A DNA stretch of 49,616 nucleotides from Mogibacterium pumilum (GCF_002243385.1 NZ_CP016199.1:1771030-1820645), one strand, 5' to 3'. Positions 1-8,028 are shown, numbered from the stretch's first letter. Made by a program: numbers and translations. Notes: generated by a model not told the origin, from the letters alone.

Positions 1-227
1 CGGATTTACTGTCTCGGTGATACGTTTACCTTTTGGGCTTCGGTTTGTGTAGCAACCTCACCCACCGTTTAGCCTTGTATCCGGTTTCTGTTCGTAGGCT
101 CGATGGCTTTGCTACACCGCTTCCTTCACTTGAGCATTACTGCTTTCCGCTTGCGGTTCGCTACACTTGGCGGTAAATACCCGTGACTGGACTCTCACCA
201 GTAAGAACTGTGCCATGCCCGGCACAC
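1..227 (-). mobile_element. Group IIC intron, 5' part of domain I (runs off left edge)
   Basis: Read on the minus strand from 227, the sequence opens with GTGTGCCGGGCATGGC, a GUGYG-type 5' splice site. It continues with GGTGAGAGTCC (189-199), GAAGGAAGCGG (117-127) and GAACAGAAACC (83-93), then an AAGGCTA...GGTGGGTGAG block. The order and spacing of these blocks match, from memory, domain I of the Oceanobacillus iheyensis group IIC intron. Group IIC introns typically insert just after intrinsic terminators, and this one starts ten bases past the hairpin at 238-271. The catalytic domains V/VI and any reverse transcriptase/maturase would lie outside the window, so activity cannot be judged. No protein is encoded in the visible part. 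Confidence 0.85.
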
Positions 228-237
228 CACAAACACA

Positions 238-271
238 ACAGAGAGCTAGCCCCACGGTCTAAGCTCTCTGT
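238..271 (-). terminator. Intrinsic terminator of the DUF4317 gene; intron insertion site
   Basis: Ten-base-pair stem ACAGAGAGCT/AGCTCTCTGT with a 14-nt loop, 51 nt past the DUF4317 stop. On the minus strand the stem is followed by TGTGTTTGTG, an interrupted T tract cut by the intron start at 227. The plus strand also has a T-rich tail (TTTTCATTTCCTTT), so it may work both ways. Confidence 0.7.
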
Positions 272-322
272 TTTCATTTCCTTTATTGTAGCTCTCTCAA
301 TGATAATCCATCACATCGGCAT

Positions 323-1498
323 TTACGCCTCTTCGCCTTCCGAAATTTCGCCTTCTCCAGCATCAGGCAGGCTCACATCCACACCATTCACAGTGATGCC
401 CTCGCTGATTGGAATCATCAGATAGCTGCGTCCATCTATAACCTCAGTCTTTATTCCAAAGGCATGCTCTGGATCCACACTGATATTCGCCTCAGGTGTT
501 TCAATCTTGAACTGCTTGCGATTAATTAGGTTCTCTGGGTTGAAGAACTCTTCCCCTTCAAAGTACTGTTTACACGTATCATGGAACTTCTCGATTGCCT
601 CGTCAGAGGTTCCGCTCTTCATGAGAATTTCCTCGAGCTCATTGATGTGAATCTCCGGTGCCTCATCGGACTTAACTTCCTTAAGGATATCGATTTTCTC
701 CCCTATCTGGCTATGAAGTGCCTTCACAACATCGATGTCACACTCATCTTTGAGCGAATCGGCCAGTGCACTGTCAAATGCGTTCTTTTGAGTATTCGCA
801 GCCATCGGCAGCTTGTCTAGGTTGAACACCGCCTTGAGAAAATCGCTATGAACGTCAGCCGAACTCCTCGTATAGTAGAGCGCCTGATATATGTTAGTCA
901 TCCTATCATCGAAGGTCGGGAACATGAAGCCCATATCTGGTGCACCGAGGATGCTACCAGTCGACACTCCACGGAAATTCTTCTCCTCGGCAAGGTATCT
1001 GAGTGCACCCTTCGGGTCTTTTACAGGACACAGACAGCAAACGAAATACTCGAACTGATCCGTCGACTCTTCTGACCACTCGTCACTACCGCTATCCTTA
1101 TATGGCACATCATAGGCATCAGCAGCAAGCAAAATAGCATAGCCGGTATCACCCATGTCCACGCTATCGATAATTCTCTGGAACAGAATCTTGCGCATAG
1201 TCTCGTTGCTGAGGTGTGAGGTTCTGAGCGTCTGAAGCAGCCTATGCTCATCGCTATCCTCGACCTGAGCCGTTGAGAACTCAACATCTAGTAGATTTCT
1301 GCCTAGCGCACCAGACAGCACCTTCTTTAGAGTCTTCATGTACATCTCACGCTCTTCATTTTCCATGAGCATCGTCGGCGAATCCATGTACGTAATAACC
1401 TCTCGCGCAGCATTGACGTAGCAACCGTAAATATGCCCAAAATTATTCATATCTGGACTAAATCTCTTCTTAATTTCTCTAATTTCCTTGCGATTCAT
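323..1498 (-). CDS. DUF4317 family protein
   Basis: A 391-residue soluble protein. The N-terminus MNRKEIREIKKRF and the middle YFVCCLCPVKDPKGAL motif are typical of the DUF4317 family, which is widespread in Firmicutes and has no established function that I know of. I chose the second Met (ATG at 1498) because GGGAGA lies six bases before it; the upstream Met at 1510 has no good ribosome site. No signal peptide or membrane segment is visible. The C-terminal 50 residues are acidic (EGEISEGEEA). The gene stands alone between the lipoprotein array and a terminator. The inverted repeat at 1532-1552 lies upstream and may control it. Confidence 0.8.
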   Translation of the reverse strand: MNRKEIREIKKRFSPDMNNFGHIYGCYVNAAREVITYMDSPTMLMENEEREMYMKTLKKVLSGALGRNLLDVEFSTAQVEDSDEHRLLQTLRTSHLSNETMRKILFQRIIDSVDMGDTGYAILLAADAYDVPYKDSGSDEWSEESTDQFEYFVCCLCPVKDPKGALRYLAEEKNFRGVSTGSILGAPDMGFMFPTFDDRMTNIYQALYYTRSSADVHSDFLKAVFNLDKLPMAANTQKNAFDSALADSLKDECDIDVVKALHSQIGEKIDILKEVKSDEAPEIHINELEEILMKSGTSDEAIEKFHDTCKQYFEGEEFFNPENLINRKQFKIETPEANISVDPEHAFGIKTEVIDGRSYLMIPISEGITVNGVDVSLPDAGEGEISEGEEA

Positions 1499-1531
1499 CT
1501 TGTCTCCCATTCACAATATTTATGTTTATTG

Positions 1532-1552
1532 TTGCAAAGTATACATTTGCAA
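1532..1552. promoter_or_regulatory. Inverted repeat upstream of DUF4317 gene, possible operator
   Basis: Arms TTGCAAA and TTTGCAA flank a 7-nt centre containing GTATAC, giving a near-perfect 21-bp dyad 34 nt before the DUF4317 start. On the minus strand each arm could also supply a -35-like TTGCAA, but I see no convincing -10 at 17 nt. The regulator is not identifiable. Confidence 0.35.
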
Positions 1553-1634
1553 TAAATGAATATTCTGTAATCGTATACGTTTATATTCTTTTAGACGTCT
1601 TTAGATATTTCTTAATTTGCCCCCCTACTATAGT

Positions 1635-2180
1635 TTAATTTATATAGTGGATGAATATACCTGGTTTTCCACTATTAATTCCATCCCACATATGATTTTC
1701 TGGCAATTCTTTTGGTGAACAGTTACATATCTCTATTAGCTTTAGTCCCACATTCTCCTTATTTTTATCATCTATGGCACAAAAGCTAACCCACCCTACA
1801 TATTGTTTTCCATTATCTAATTTAAAGATGTAATTCGCAGTAATATTTAATGGCTGAGATTCTGGAGAGCCTGATGTTACGTGGGCATCATTCTTCGTAC
1901 CCAGTATTTTATTACTTTTAAATACATGTATAAGCTCATCTATCTTGCCATCTAAATCTTCAATATCTTTTTGTGCACCCTTTGAAAAAAGCTTCTTGAG
2001 ACCTTCTTTATCTTTTTCATTAATGCATTTAACGACTTTTTTATTCATCGCTTTCATCTGCGCATCTTCATATGCGGTCTCTTCATTTAGCCTTTGTTCA
2101 CGGCTTTTGCATCCAACAAAGCCGAATGCTATTGATAAAATCAATAGTAGACACAGTATGGCACTTATTGATTTTTTCAT
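1635..2180 (-). CDS. DUF5104-like lipoprotein, array copy 11 of 11 (last)
   Basis: 181 residues with signal peptide and lipobox FVGC (Cys24). The mature part opens SREQRLNEETAYEDAQ, the N-module shared with copies 2, 6 and 7. It then has the conserved helical segment VVKCINEKDKEGLKKLFSK. The C-terminal half (from about residue 95) is the most divergent of the array and ends GKPGIFIHYIN, the C-module shared with copies 4, 7 and 9. The start is fixed by GGGAGGATACA before ATG, the same leader as copy 4. This is the promoter-distal end of the operon; no clear terminator follows before the DUF4317 gene. Confidence 0.85.
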   Translation of the reverse strand: MKKSISAILCLLLILSIAFGFVGCKSREQRLNEETAYEDAQMKAMNKKVVKCINEKDKEGLKKLFSKGAQKDIEDLDGKIDELIHVFKSNKILGTKNDAHVTSGSPESQPLNITANYIFKLDNGKQYVGWVSFCAIDDKNKENVGLKLIEICNCSPKELPENHMWDGINSGKPGIFIHYIN

Positions 2181-2210
2181 TGTATCCTCCCAATGTAAAT
2201 CAGCATGCTG

Positions 2211-2765
2211 TTATTGCGTAGCATTTTCTAAAGTATGTACAGACATAGCGTAATCATCTTTATACACACCTCCGTGAAAACCTTTTGGCGTTTCTTCCTT
2301 AGAAAATGCCCTCAAATCTATTTGAATCAACCCTGCCTTATCTTGGCTTTTATCATTCTTGTCGCAAAAGCTAATAAACATAGAATACTCTTTTCCATTA
2401 CTGAGTTTGAGAGTATAATCCCCATAGATATGCAGTGGTTGAGCATCTGCGGATCCCTCAAAATCTGTTCCACTTCCTTTTGCACTTTCTATTTTATTCC
2501 CATTGAAAGCACCTATAAGCTGGTCAAGTTTATCATCTAAATCCTCTATATTTTTTTGTGCATCCTTCGAGAAAAGCTTCTTGAGCCCTTCCTTATCCTG
2601 TTCATTTATGCACTTGATGACTTGCTTTTTCGTTTTATTCATTTGTTTAGTTGTATAAGTCTCCAAGTCAACCATTTCATCTGTTCTGCTTTTGCAGCCA
2701 GTTAGACAGAATGTCGTTGATAAAATTATCAATAGACACATTACAACACTTATCAGTTTCTTCAT
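2211..2765 (-). CDS. DUF5104-like lipoprotein, array copy 10 of 11
   Basis: 184 residues, lipobox LTGC. N-module SRTDEMVDLETYTTKQM, nearly identical to copies 1 and 5 through the LDQLIGAFNGNKI segment. The C-terminal end (YAMSVHTLENATQ) is diverged from the usual GIFIYTLQNYPKK, so the tail has drifted or been replaced. It follows copy 9 after a 20-nt spacer (AATAGCGGTGACAAA before ATG) that is the same between copies 7 and 8, marking a duplicated two-gene unit. Confidence 0.85.
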   Translation of the reverse strand: MKKLISVVMCLLIILSTTFCLTGCKSRTDEMVDLETYTTKQMNKTKKQVIKCINEQDKEGLKKLFSKDAQKNIEDLDDKLDQLIGAFNGNKIESAKGSGTDFEGSADAQPLHIYGDYTLKLSNGKEYSMFISFCDKNDKSQDKAGLIQIDLRAFSKEETPKGFHGGVYKDDYAMSVHTLENATQ

Positions 2766-2785
2766 TTTGTCACCGCTATTATAGA

Positions 2786-3331
2786 TTAATTGATGTAGTG
2801 GATGAATATGCCGGGTTTTCCACTATTAACACCATCCCACTTAAAGCCACTTGGAAGCTTATCCTCGGTGCAGGTTATCATCTCTATCATATAAAGTCCA
2901 ACATTCTCTTTATTCTCATCATCCATAGAGCAAAACTGCACCCACATCACATACTTCTCACCATTGTTTAGATTAATCGTGTAGCTACCGTAAATATTAA
3001 TAGGTTGTGTGTTAGAATCGCCACTAAATCCTGGCTCTTCACCATCAATGCTTTTAATTTTTACACCATCAAATATGTTTATCAGATTATTAATCTTGCC
3101 ATCTATTTCTTCTGACTCTTCTTGTGCATTCTTTGAGAATAGCGATTTTAACCCTTTCTCATCCTTATTATTTATACATTTTACAATTTTCCTATTAACC
3201 GATTTCATTTGCTTTTCTGCATACACAGACTGTTCTGCCATTTCATCTGTTCTGCTTTTGCAGCCAGCAAGGCTGAATGCTGTTGATAAAATTAACGATA
3301 GGCACAGTATGGCACTTATTGATTTTTTCAT
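2786..3331 (-). CDS. DUF5104-like lipoprotein, array copy 9 of 11
   Basis: 181 residues, lipobox LAGC. It carries the rarer N-module SRTDEMAEQSVYAEKQMKSVN with NNKDEKGLKSLFSKN, shared only with copy 4. The resemblance to copy 4 continues through NTQPINIYGSYT and KENVGLYMIEM, making 4 and 9 the clearest full-length duplicate pair. It ends GKPGIFIHYIN. The leader has GAGGTGACTTAAA before ATG. Confidence 0.85.
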   Translation of the reverse strand: MKKSISAILCLSLILSTAFSLAGCKSRTDEMAEQSVYAEKQMKSVNRKIVKCINNKDEKGLKSLFSKNAQEESEEIDGKINNLINIFDGVKIKSIDGEEPGFSGDSNTQPINIYGSYTINLNNGEKYVMWVQFCSMDDENKENVGLYMIEMITCTEDKLPSGFKWDGVNSGKPGIFIHYIN

Positions 3332-3364
3332 TTTAAGTCACCTCGTTCGACTAGCAGATGATAT

Positions 3365-3922
3365 TTATTCCTTTGAATAGTTTTGCAGGGTATAAACAAA
3401 TATCCCGTAGTCGTCGTCGTTAATTTCAATGTAAAAATCTTCTGGCGAGTCATCACTTGAAAAGGTCATAAGTACTATTTGAAATAGTCCTTCTTTTTCT
3501 TTGTTCTCATTATCTATATCACATATATTTATAAGTATTTCATATTTCTCACCATTACTAAGTTTTAAGTCGTAGTCTCCGTAAATGTGCAGAGGTTGCG
3601 CATCTGCAGCTCCTTCAAATGCTGGACTAAGACCTTTTGCACTTTTAATTTTATTTCCGTTAAAAGCCCCTATAAGCTGGTCAAGTTTCCCATCTAAATC
3701 CTCTATGTGTTTTTGTGCATCCTTCGAAAAAAGCTTCTTGAGACCTTCCTTATCCTGCTCGTTTATGCACTTGATGACTTTATTTTTCATCTTGTTCATC
3801 TGTTTTTCTGTATAAATCTCTTGATCTGCCATTTCATCTGTTCTACTTTTGCAGGCTGTTAGGCAGAATGCTGTTGTTAGAATCATCAATAGACACAGTC
3901 CAACACTTATCAGTTTCTTCAT
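3365..3922 (-). CDS. DUF5104-like lipoprotein, array copy 8 of 11
   Basis: 185 residues, lipobox LTAC. The N-terminal two thirds (SRTDEMADQEIYTEKQMNKMKN through GLSPAFEGAADAQPLHIYG) is almost the same as copy 3, while the tail (DDDYGIFVYTLQNYSKE) groups with copies 1, 2, 5 and 6. The spacer and first codons match copy 10. Asn/Asp-rich CDIDNENKEKEG sits where the other copies have the CDKND variable loop. Confidence 0.85.
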   Translation of the reverse strand: MKKLISVGLCLLMILTTAFCLTACKSRTDEMADQEIYTEKQMNKMKNKVIKCINEQDKEGLKKLFSKDAQKHIEDLDGKLDQLIGAFNGNKIKSAKGLSPAFEGAADAQPLHIYGDYDLKLSNGEKYEILINICDIDNENKEKEGLFQIVLMTFSSDDSPEDFYIEINDDDYGIFVYTLQNYSKE

Positions 3923-3942
3923 TTTGTCACCGCTATTATAGA

Positions 3943-4488
3943 TTAATTGATATAGTGGATGAATATACCGGATTTTCCACTATTAACACCTTCCCAAGTA
4001 AATTCTTCAGGCAATTCTTCACGTGAGCACGTGCATACTTCAATCATATAAAGACCTACATTATCTTTGTTGTTATCATCCTTATCACAAAAATCTATGT
4101 ATCCAATATATTGCCTTTTGCTGTTTAGAGAAAATGTGCATTTCCCAATAATACTAAAAGGTTGGACATTAACAGAACCATCCGTTACTTTAGAACTTAC
4201 TCGTACACTTTTGATTACTTTTCCATCAAATACATTAAAAAGTTCATCTATCTTACCATCTAAATCTTCGATATCCTTTTGTGCAATCTTTGAGAAAAGC
4301 TTCTTGAGCCCTTCTTTATCTTTTTCATTAATGCATTTAACGACTTTTTTATTCATCGCTTTCATCTGTGCATCTTCATATGCAGTTTCTTCGCTTAGCC
4401 GTTGTTCACGACTTTTGCAGCCTTCAAGACAGAACACAGTTGATAAAATCATTAGCAGGCATAGTAATGCACATGTTAATTTTCTCAT
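3943..4488 (-). CDS. DUF5104-like lipoprotein, array copy 7 of 11
   Basis: 181 residues, signal MRKLTCALLC, lipobox LEGC (Glu at -2 is unusual but shared with copy 6). The N-module is SREQRLSEETAYEDAQMKAMNKK. The middle (KVTDGSVNVQPFSIIGKCTFSLNSKRQ) is unlike any other copy. The end GKSGIFIHYIN groups it with 4, 9 and 11. The first 70 residues are nearly those of copy 6 but the C-terminus belongs to another class, so this copy is a visible chimera. Confidence 0.85.
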   Translation of the reverse strand: MRKLTCALLCLLMILSTVFCLEGCKSREQRLSEETAYEDAQMKAMNKKVVKCINEKDKEGLKKLFSKIAQKDIEDLDGKIDELFNVFDGKVIKSVRVSSKVTDGSVNVQPFSIIGKCTFSLNSKRQYIGYIDFCDKDDNNKDNVGLYMIEVCTCSREELPEEFTWEGVNSGKSGIFIHYIN

Positions 4489-4521
4489 TACACCACACCT
4501 CGTTCAGCTAGTAAACAACAT

Positions 4522-5085
4522 TTATTTCTTTGGATAGTTTTGAAGAGTATAAATGAATATACCGTGGTCATCTACGCTACTGCCCATTCGAAAATCTTCA
4601 GGTAACATTTCATTAGAAAAAGTAAGCAATGTTAACTTAAAAATTCCAACACTACTTTTATTCTCATCATCCGTATCACAATAACTTATAAGTAATATGT
4701 ACTTTTTTCCATTATCAAGGTTAAGCTCATAATCTCCATATATTGTTATTGATTTCTTTCCATAATCATACGTCCTACTTGAATCAACAGGTTCACTTTT
4801 TACAGAAACTATTGACTCACCTTTAAATGCTTCGAGCATTTCATCTATCTTACCATCTAAATCTTCTATGTGTTTTTGTACGTCCTTCGAGAAAAGCTTC
4901 TTGAGACCTTCTTTATCTTGTTCATTAATGCATTTAACGACTTTTTTATTCATTGCATTCATCTGTGCATCTTCATATGCAGTTTCTTCGCTTAGCCTTT
5001 GTTCACGACTTTTACAGCCTTCAAGACAGAACACAGCTGATATAATCATTAGCAGGCATAGTAATGCACATGTTAATTTTCTCAT
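4522..5085 (-). CDS. DUF5104-like lipoprotein, array copy 6 of 11
   Basis: 187 residues, lipobox LEGC. SREQR-type N-module joined to the GIFIYTLQNYPKK C-module. It shares with copy 2 a distinctive insert, SVKSE...SSRT.DYGKKSI, in place of the FEGSADAQPLHI stretch of other copies. The GAGGTGCGGTGCA leader before ATG matches copies 2 and 3. Confidence 0.85.
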   Translation of the reverse strand: MRKLTCALLCLLMIISAVFCLEGCKSREQRLSEETAYEDAQMNAMNKKVVKCINEQDKEGLKKLFSKDVQKHIEDLDGKIDEMLEAFKGESIVSVKSEPVDSSRTYDYGKKSITIYGDYELNLDNGKKYILLISYCDTDDENKSSVGIFKLTLLTFSNEMLPEDFRMGSSVDDHGIFIYTLQNYPKK

Positions 5086-5118
5086 TGCACCGCACCTCGT
5101 TCAGCAAGTAAACAACTT

Positions 5119-5679
5119 TTATTTCTTTGGGTAATTTTGAAGAGTGTAAATGAATATTCCGTAGTCATCTCTATATGTACCACCACTAAAATCTTTGGGA
5201 GTTTTTTCACTGGAAAAGGTTCTTAACTCAATCTGAATCAAACCAACTTTCTCTGGCTCATTGTCATTCTTGTCACAAAAACTAACAAACAATGTATACT
5301 CATCTCCATTGTTGAGTGTAATATTATAATCTTCATATATATGTATTGGTTGTGTGCTTACCGACCCTTCAAATCCAGAACCCTCTCCTTTTGCACTTTC
5401 AATTTTATTTCCGTTAAAAGCACCTATAAGCTGGTCAAGTTTACCATCTAAATCCTCTATGTGTTTTTGTGCATCCTTTGAGAAAAGCTTCTTGAGACCT
5501 TCCTTGTCCTGTTCATTTATGCACCTGATGATTACCTGCTTTTTCGTTTTAGTCATCTGTTTAGTTGTATAAGTCTCCAAGTCAGTCATTTCATCAGTTC
5601 TGCTTTTGCAGGCTGTTAGGCAGAATGCTATTGATAAAATTATCAATAGACACATTACAACACTTATCAGTTTCTTCAT
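5119..5679 (-). CDS. DUF5104-like lipoprotein, array copy 5 of 11
   Basis: 186 residues, lipobox LTAC. The N-module is SRTDEMTDLETYTTKQMTKTKK. A one-residue insertion (QVIIRCINEQ instead of QVIKCINEQ) sits in the conserved helix. The C-module GGTYRDDYGIFIYTLQNYPKK is close to copies 1 and 2. It follows copy 4 after 20 nt and forms the third example of the two-gene unit (4-5, 7-8, 9-10). Confidence 0.85.
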   Translation of the reverse strand: MKKLISVVMCLLIILSIAFCLTACKSRTDEMTDLETYTTKQMTKTKKQVIIRCINEQDKEGLKKLFSKDAQKHIEDLDGKLDQLIGAFNGNKIESAKGEGSGFEGSVSTQPIHIYEDYNITLNNGDEYTLFVSFCDKNDNEPEKVGLIQIELRTFSSEKTPKDFSGGTYRDDYGIFIYTLQNYPKK

Positions 5680-5699
5680 TTTATAACCACTACTATTAA

Positions 5700-6245
5700 T
5701 TACTTGATATGGTGTATAAATACACCAGGTTTATCGTTATTAATTCCATCCCACTTAAAATCACTTGGTAGTTTATCTTTAGTACAATCTATCATCTCTA
5801 TCATATACAGCCCGACATTCTCTTTATTCTCATCATCCATAGAACAAAAATCTATCCACATAACATATTTTTCACCATTACTTAGGTTAAATGTATAGCT
5901 GCCATAAATATTAATAGGTTGTGTGTTAGAATCACCACTAAACCCTGGCTCTTTCCCTTCAACACTTTTAATTTTTGCACCGTTAAATGCACTTATCAGC
6001 TCACTTATCCTATTGTCCATTTCTTCTGACTCTTTCTGTGCATTCTTTGAGAATAACGATTTTAATCCTTTCTCATCCTTATTATTTATACATTTTACAA
6101 TTTTCTTATTAACCGATTTCATTTGCTTTTCTGCATACACAGACTGTTCTCCCATTTCATCTGTTCTGCTTTTGCAGCCAGCAAGACAGAACGCAGTTGA
6201 TAAAATCATTAGTAGGCATAGTATAGCAAGTGTTGATTTTTTCAT
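5700..6245 (-). CDS. DUF5104-like lipoprotein, array copy 4 of 11
   Basis: 181 residues from the ATG at 6245, chosen for GGAGGATACA before it; an in-frame Met four codons upstream has no ribosome site. Lipobox LAGC. Near-duplicate of copy 9 except for the EMDNRISELISAFNGAKI segment and the altered tail DKPGVFIHHIK. Confidence 0.85.
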   Translation of the reverse strand: MKKSTLAILCLLMILSTAFCLAGCKSRTDEMGEQSVYAEKQMKSVNKKIVKCINNKDEKGLKSLFSKNAQKESEEMDNRISELISAFNGAKIKSVEGKEPGFSGDSNTQPINIYGSYTFNLSNGEKYVMWIDFCSMDDENKENVGLYMIEMIDCTKDKLPSDFKWDGINNDKPGVFIHHIK

Positions 6246-6277
6246 TGTATCCTCCAATCAATCAGCTAACTTACTTA

Positions 6278-6832
6278 TTATTGCTCAGTTCCATCTTTGT
6301 TATAGATGAATATACCATAGTCATCCTCACTGCCATCCATATGGAAATCTTCTGGCACCTCATCTTTTGAGAAGGTCAATAAATCTAATTGAAATATGCC
6401 CTCTTTCTCCTTATTCTCATCATCTATATCGCATATGTCGATAAGTATTATATACTTATCACCACTTTTTAGTTTAAGATGGTATTTACCATAGATATGC
6501 AGGGGTTGTGCATCTGCAGAACCCTCAAATGCTGGACTAAGGCCTTTTGCACTTTCTATTTTATTCCCATTGAAAGCACCTATAAGCTGGTCAAGTTTCC
6601 CATCTAAATCCTCTATATGTTTTTGTGCATCCTTCGAGAAAAGCTTCTTGAGACCCTCCTTGTCTTGTTCATTTATACACTTGATGACTTTATTTTTCAT
6701 CTTGTTCATCTGTTTTTCTGTATAAATCTCTTGATCTGCCATTTCATCTGTTCTGCTTTTGCAACCTGTTAGGCATAATGTTGTTGATAAAATCATTAGC
6801 AGGCATAGTAATGTGCATGTTAATTTTCTCAT
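6278..6832 (-). CDS. DUF5104-like lipoprotein, array copy 3 of 11
   Basis: 184 residues, lipobox LTGC. A copy 7/6/2-style signal peptide (MRKLTC) precedes an N-module (SRTDEMADQEIYTEKQM) otherwise seen behind an MKKLIS signal in copy 8, so the breakpoint lies near the lipobox. The tail GIFIYNKDGTEQ replaces the usual YTLQNYPKK. Confidence 0.85.
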   Translation of the reverse strand: MRKLTCTLLCLLMILSTTLCLTGCKSRTDEMADQEIYTEKQMNKMKNKVIKCINEQDKEGLKKLFSKDAQKHIEDLDGKLDQLIGAFNGNKIESAKGLSPAFEGSADAQPLHIYGKYHLKLKSGDKYIILIDICDIDDENKEKEGIFQLDLLTFSKDEVPEDFHMDGSEDDYGIFIYNKDGTEQ

Positions 6833-6865
6833 TGCACCGCACCTCGTTCAACTAGTAAACAACAT

Positions 6866-7429
6866 TTATTTCTTTGGATAGTTTTGAAGAGTATAAATGA
6901 ATATACCGTGGTCATCTTGATATGCACCCCCACTAAAATCTTTTGGAGTTTCTTCTTTAGAAAACATTCTTAATTCCATTTGGAACACACCTTTATCATC
7001 TGAATTTTCATCATTCTTGTCGCAGAAGCTTATAAAAATTGTGCACTTTCCTTTGGTACTAAGTTTAAGGGTATAATCTCCATATATTATTATTGATTTC
7101 TTACCATAATCGTTCGTCCTGCTAGAACCAGCAGATTCACTTTTTACAGACACTATTGACTTACCTTTAAATGCTTCGAGCAATTCATCTATCTTACCAT
7201 CTAAATCTTCGATATCCTTTTGTGCACTCTTTGAGAAAAGCTTCTTTAGCCCTTCTTTATCATCCTTTTTTATACATCTAATAACCTTTTCCCTAACAGC
7301 TTTCATTTGTGTTTCTTCATATGCAGTTTCTTCGTTTAGTCTTTGTTCACGACTTTTGCAGCCGGCAAGGCAGAATGCTGTTGATAAAATCATTAGTAGG
7401 CATAATAATGCACATGTTAATTTTCTCAT
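6866..7429 (-). CDS. DUF5104-like lipoprotein, array copy 2 of 11
   Basis: 187 residues, lipobox LAGC. SREQR-type N-module with a more basic helix (VREKVIRCIKKDDKEGLKKLFSK) and the DYGKKSI insert shared with copy 6. The C-terminal third (FSKEETPKDFSGGAYQDDHGIFIYTLQNYPKK) is close to copy 5. Confidence 0.85.
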   Translation of the reverse strand: MRKLTCALLCLLMILSTAFCLAGCKSREQRLNEETAYEETQMKAVREKVIRCIKKDDKEGLKKLFSKSAQKDIEDLDGKIDELLEAFKGKSIVSVKSESAGSSRTNDYGKKSIIIYGDYTLKLSTKGKCTIFISFCDKNDENSDDKGVFQMELRMFSKEETPKDFSGGAYQDDHGIFIYTLQNYPKK

Positions 7430-7462
7430 TGCACCGCACCTCGCTCAGCAAGTAAACAACAT

Positions 7463-8017
7463 TTATTCCTTTGGGTAATTTTGAAGAGTATAAATGAATA
7501 TTCCGTAATCATCTTTGTATGGACCACCGTTAAAATCTTTAGGCGTTTCTTCTCTAGAGAATACTCTCAATTCTATTTGAAACACCCCTTCTTTATCTGG
7601 ATCATCATCATTTTTACAAAGACTAATATATAGTATAGACTTCCCTTCACTATTTAGTGTGAGATGGTACTTGCCGTAGATATGCAATGGATGTGCATCT
7701 GCTGACCCCTCAAATGCGGGACTAAGACCTTTTGCACTTTTAATTTTATTTCCGTTAAAAGCCCCTATAAGCTGGTCAAGTTTCCCATCTAAATCCTCAA
7801 TATGTTTTTGTGCATCCTTCGAGAAAAGCTTCTTGAGACCTTCCTTGTCCTGTTCATTTATGCACGTGATGACCTGCTTTTTAGTTTTATTCATCTGTTT
7901 AGTTGTATAAGTCTCCAAGTCAACCATCTCATCTGTTCTGCTTTTACAACCTCCAAGACAGAATATTGTCGATATAATCATGAGCAGACACATCATAACA
8001 CACATTATTTTCTTCAT
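7463..8017 (-). CDS. DUF5104-like lipoprotein, array copy 1 of 11 (next to RHS gene)
   Basis: 184 residues from ATG 8017, picked for AGAGGTGTGCA before it; it starts 11 nt after the RHS stop, so the two are almost certainly co-transcribed. The signal peptide is followed by lipobox LGGC, predicting a diacylglyceryl-anchored protein on the outer face of the membrane. The mature part has a helical N-module, KKQVITCINEQDKEGLKKLFSKDAQ, resembling the DUF5104 family, then a beta-rich C-module ending DDYGIFIYTLQNYPKE. DUF5104 has no established biochemical role that I know of. The position directly behind a polymorphic toxin suggests the cognate immunity protein, which is inference. Confidence 0.85.
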   Translation of the reverse strand: MKKIMCVMMCLLMIISTIFCLGGCKSRTDEMVDLETYTTKQMNKTKKQVITCINEQDKEGLKKLFSKDAQKHIEDLDGKLDQLIGAFNGNKIKSAKGLSPAFEGSADAHPLHIYGKYHLTLNSEGKSILYISLCKNDDDPDKEGVFQIELRVFSREETPKDFNGGPYKDDYGIFIYTLQNYPKE

Positions 8018-8028
8018 TGCACACCTCT

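Noticed and set aside
1-240. Cobalamin-type riboswitch or a coding frame at 183-425 (plus)
   Set aside because: The conserved blocks match group IIC intron domain I on the minus strand, and the plus frame crosses the intron, a terminator and the end of the DUF4317 gene.
1635-8017. CRISPR-like array or insertion-sequence cluster, because of strong periodic repeats
   Set aside because: The period is about 550-600 nt and each unit is an intact lipoprotein gene with its own ribosome site; there are no short repeats with unique spacers and no transposase.
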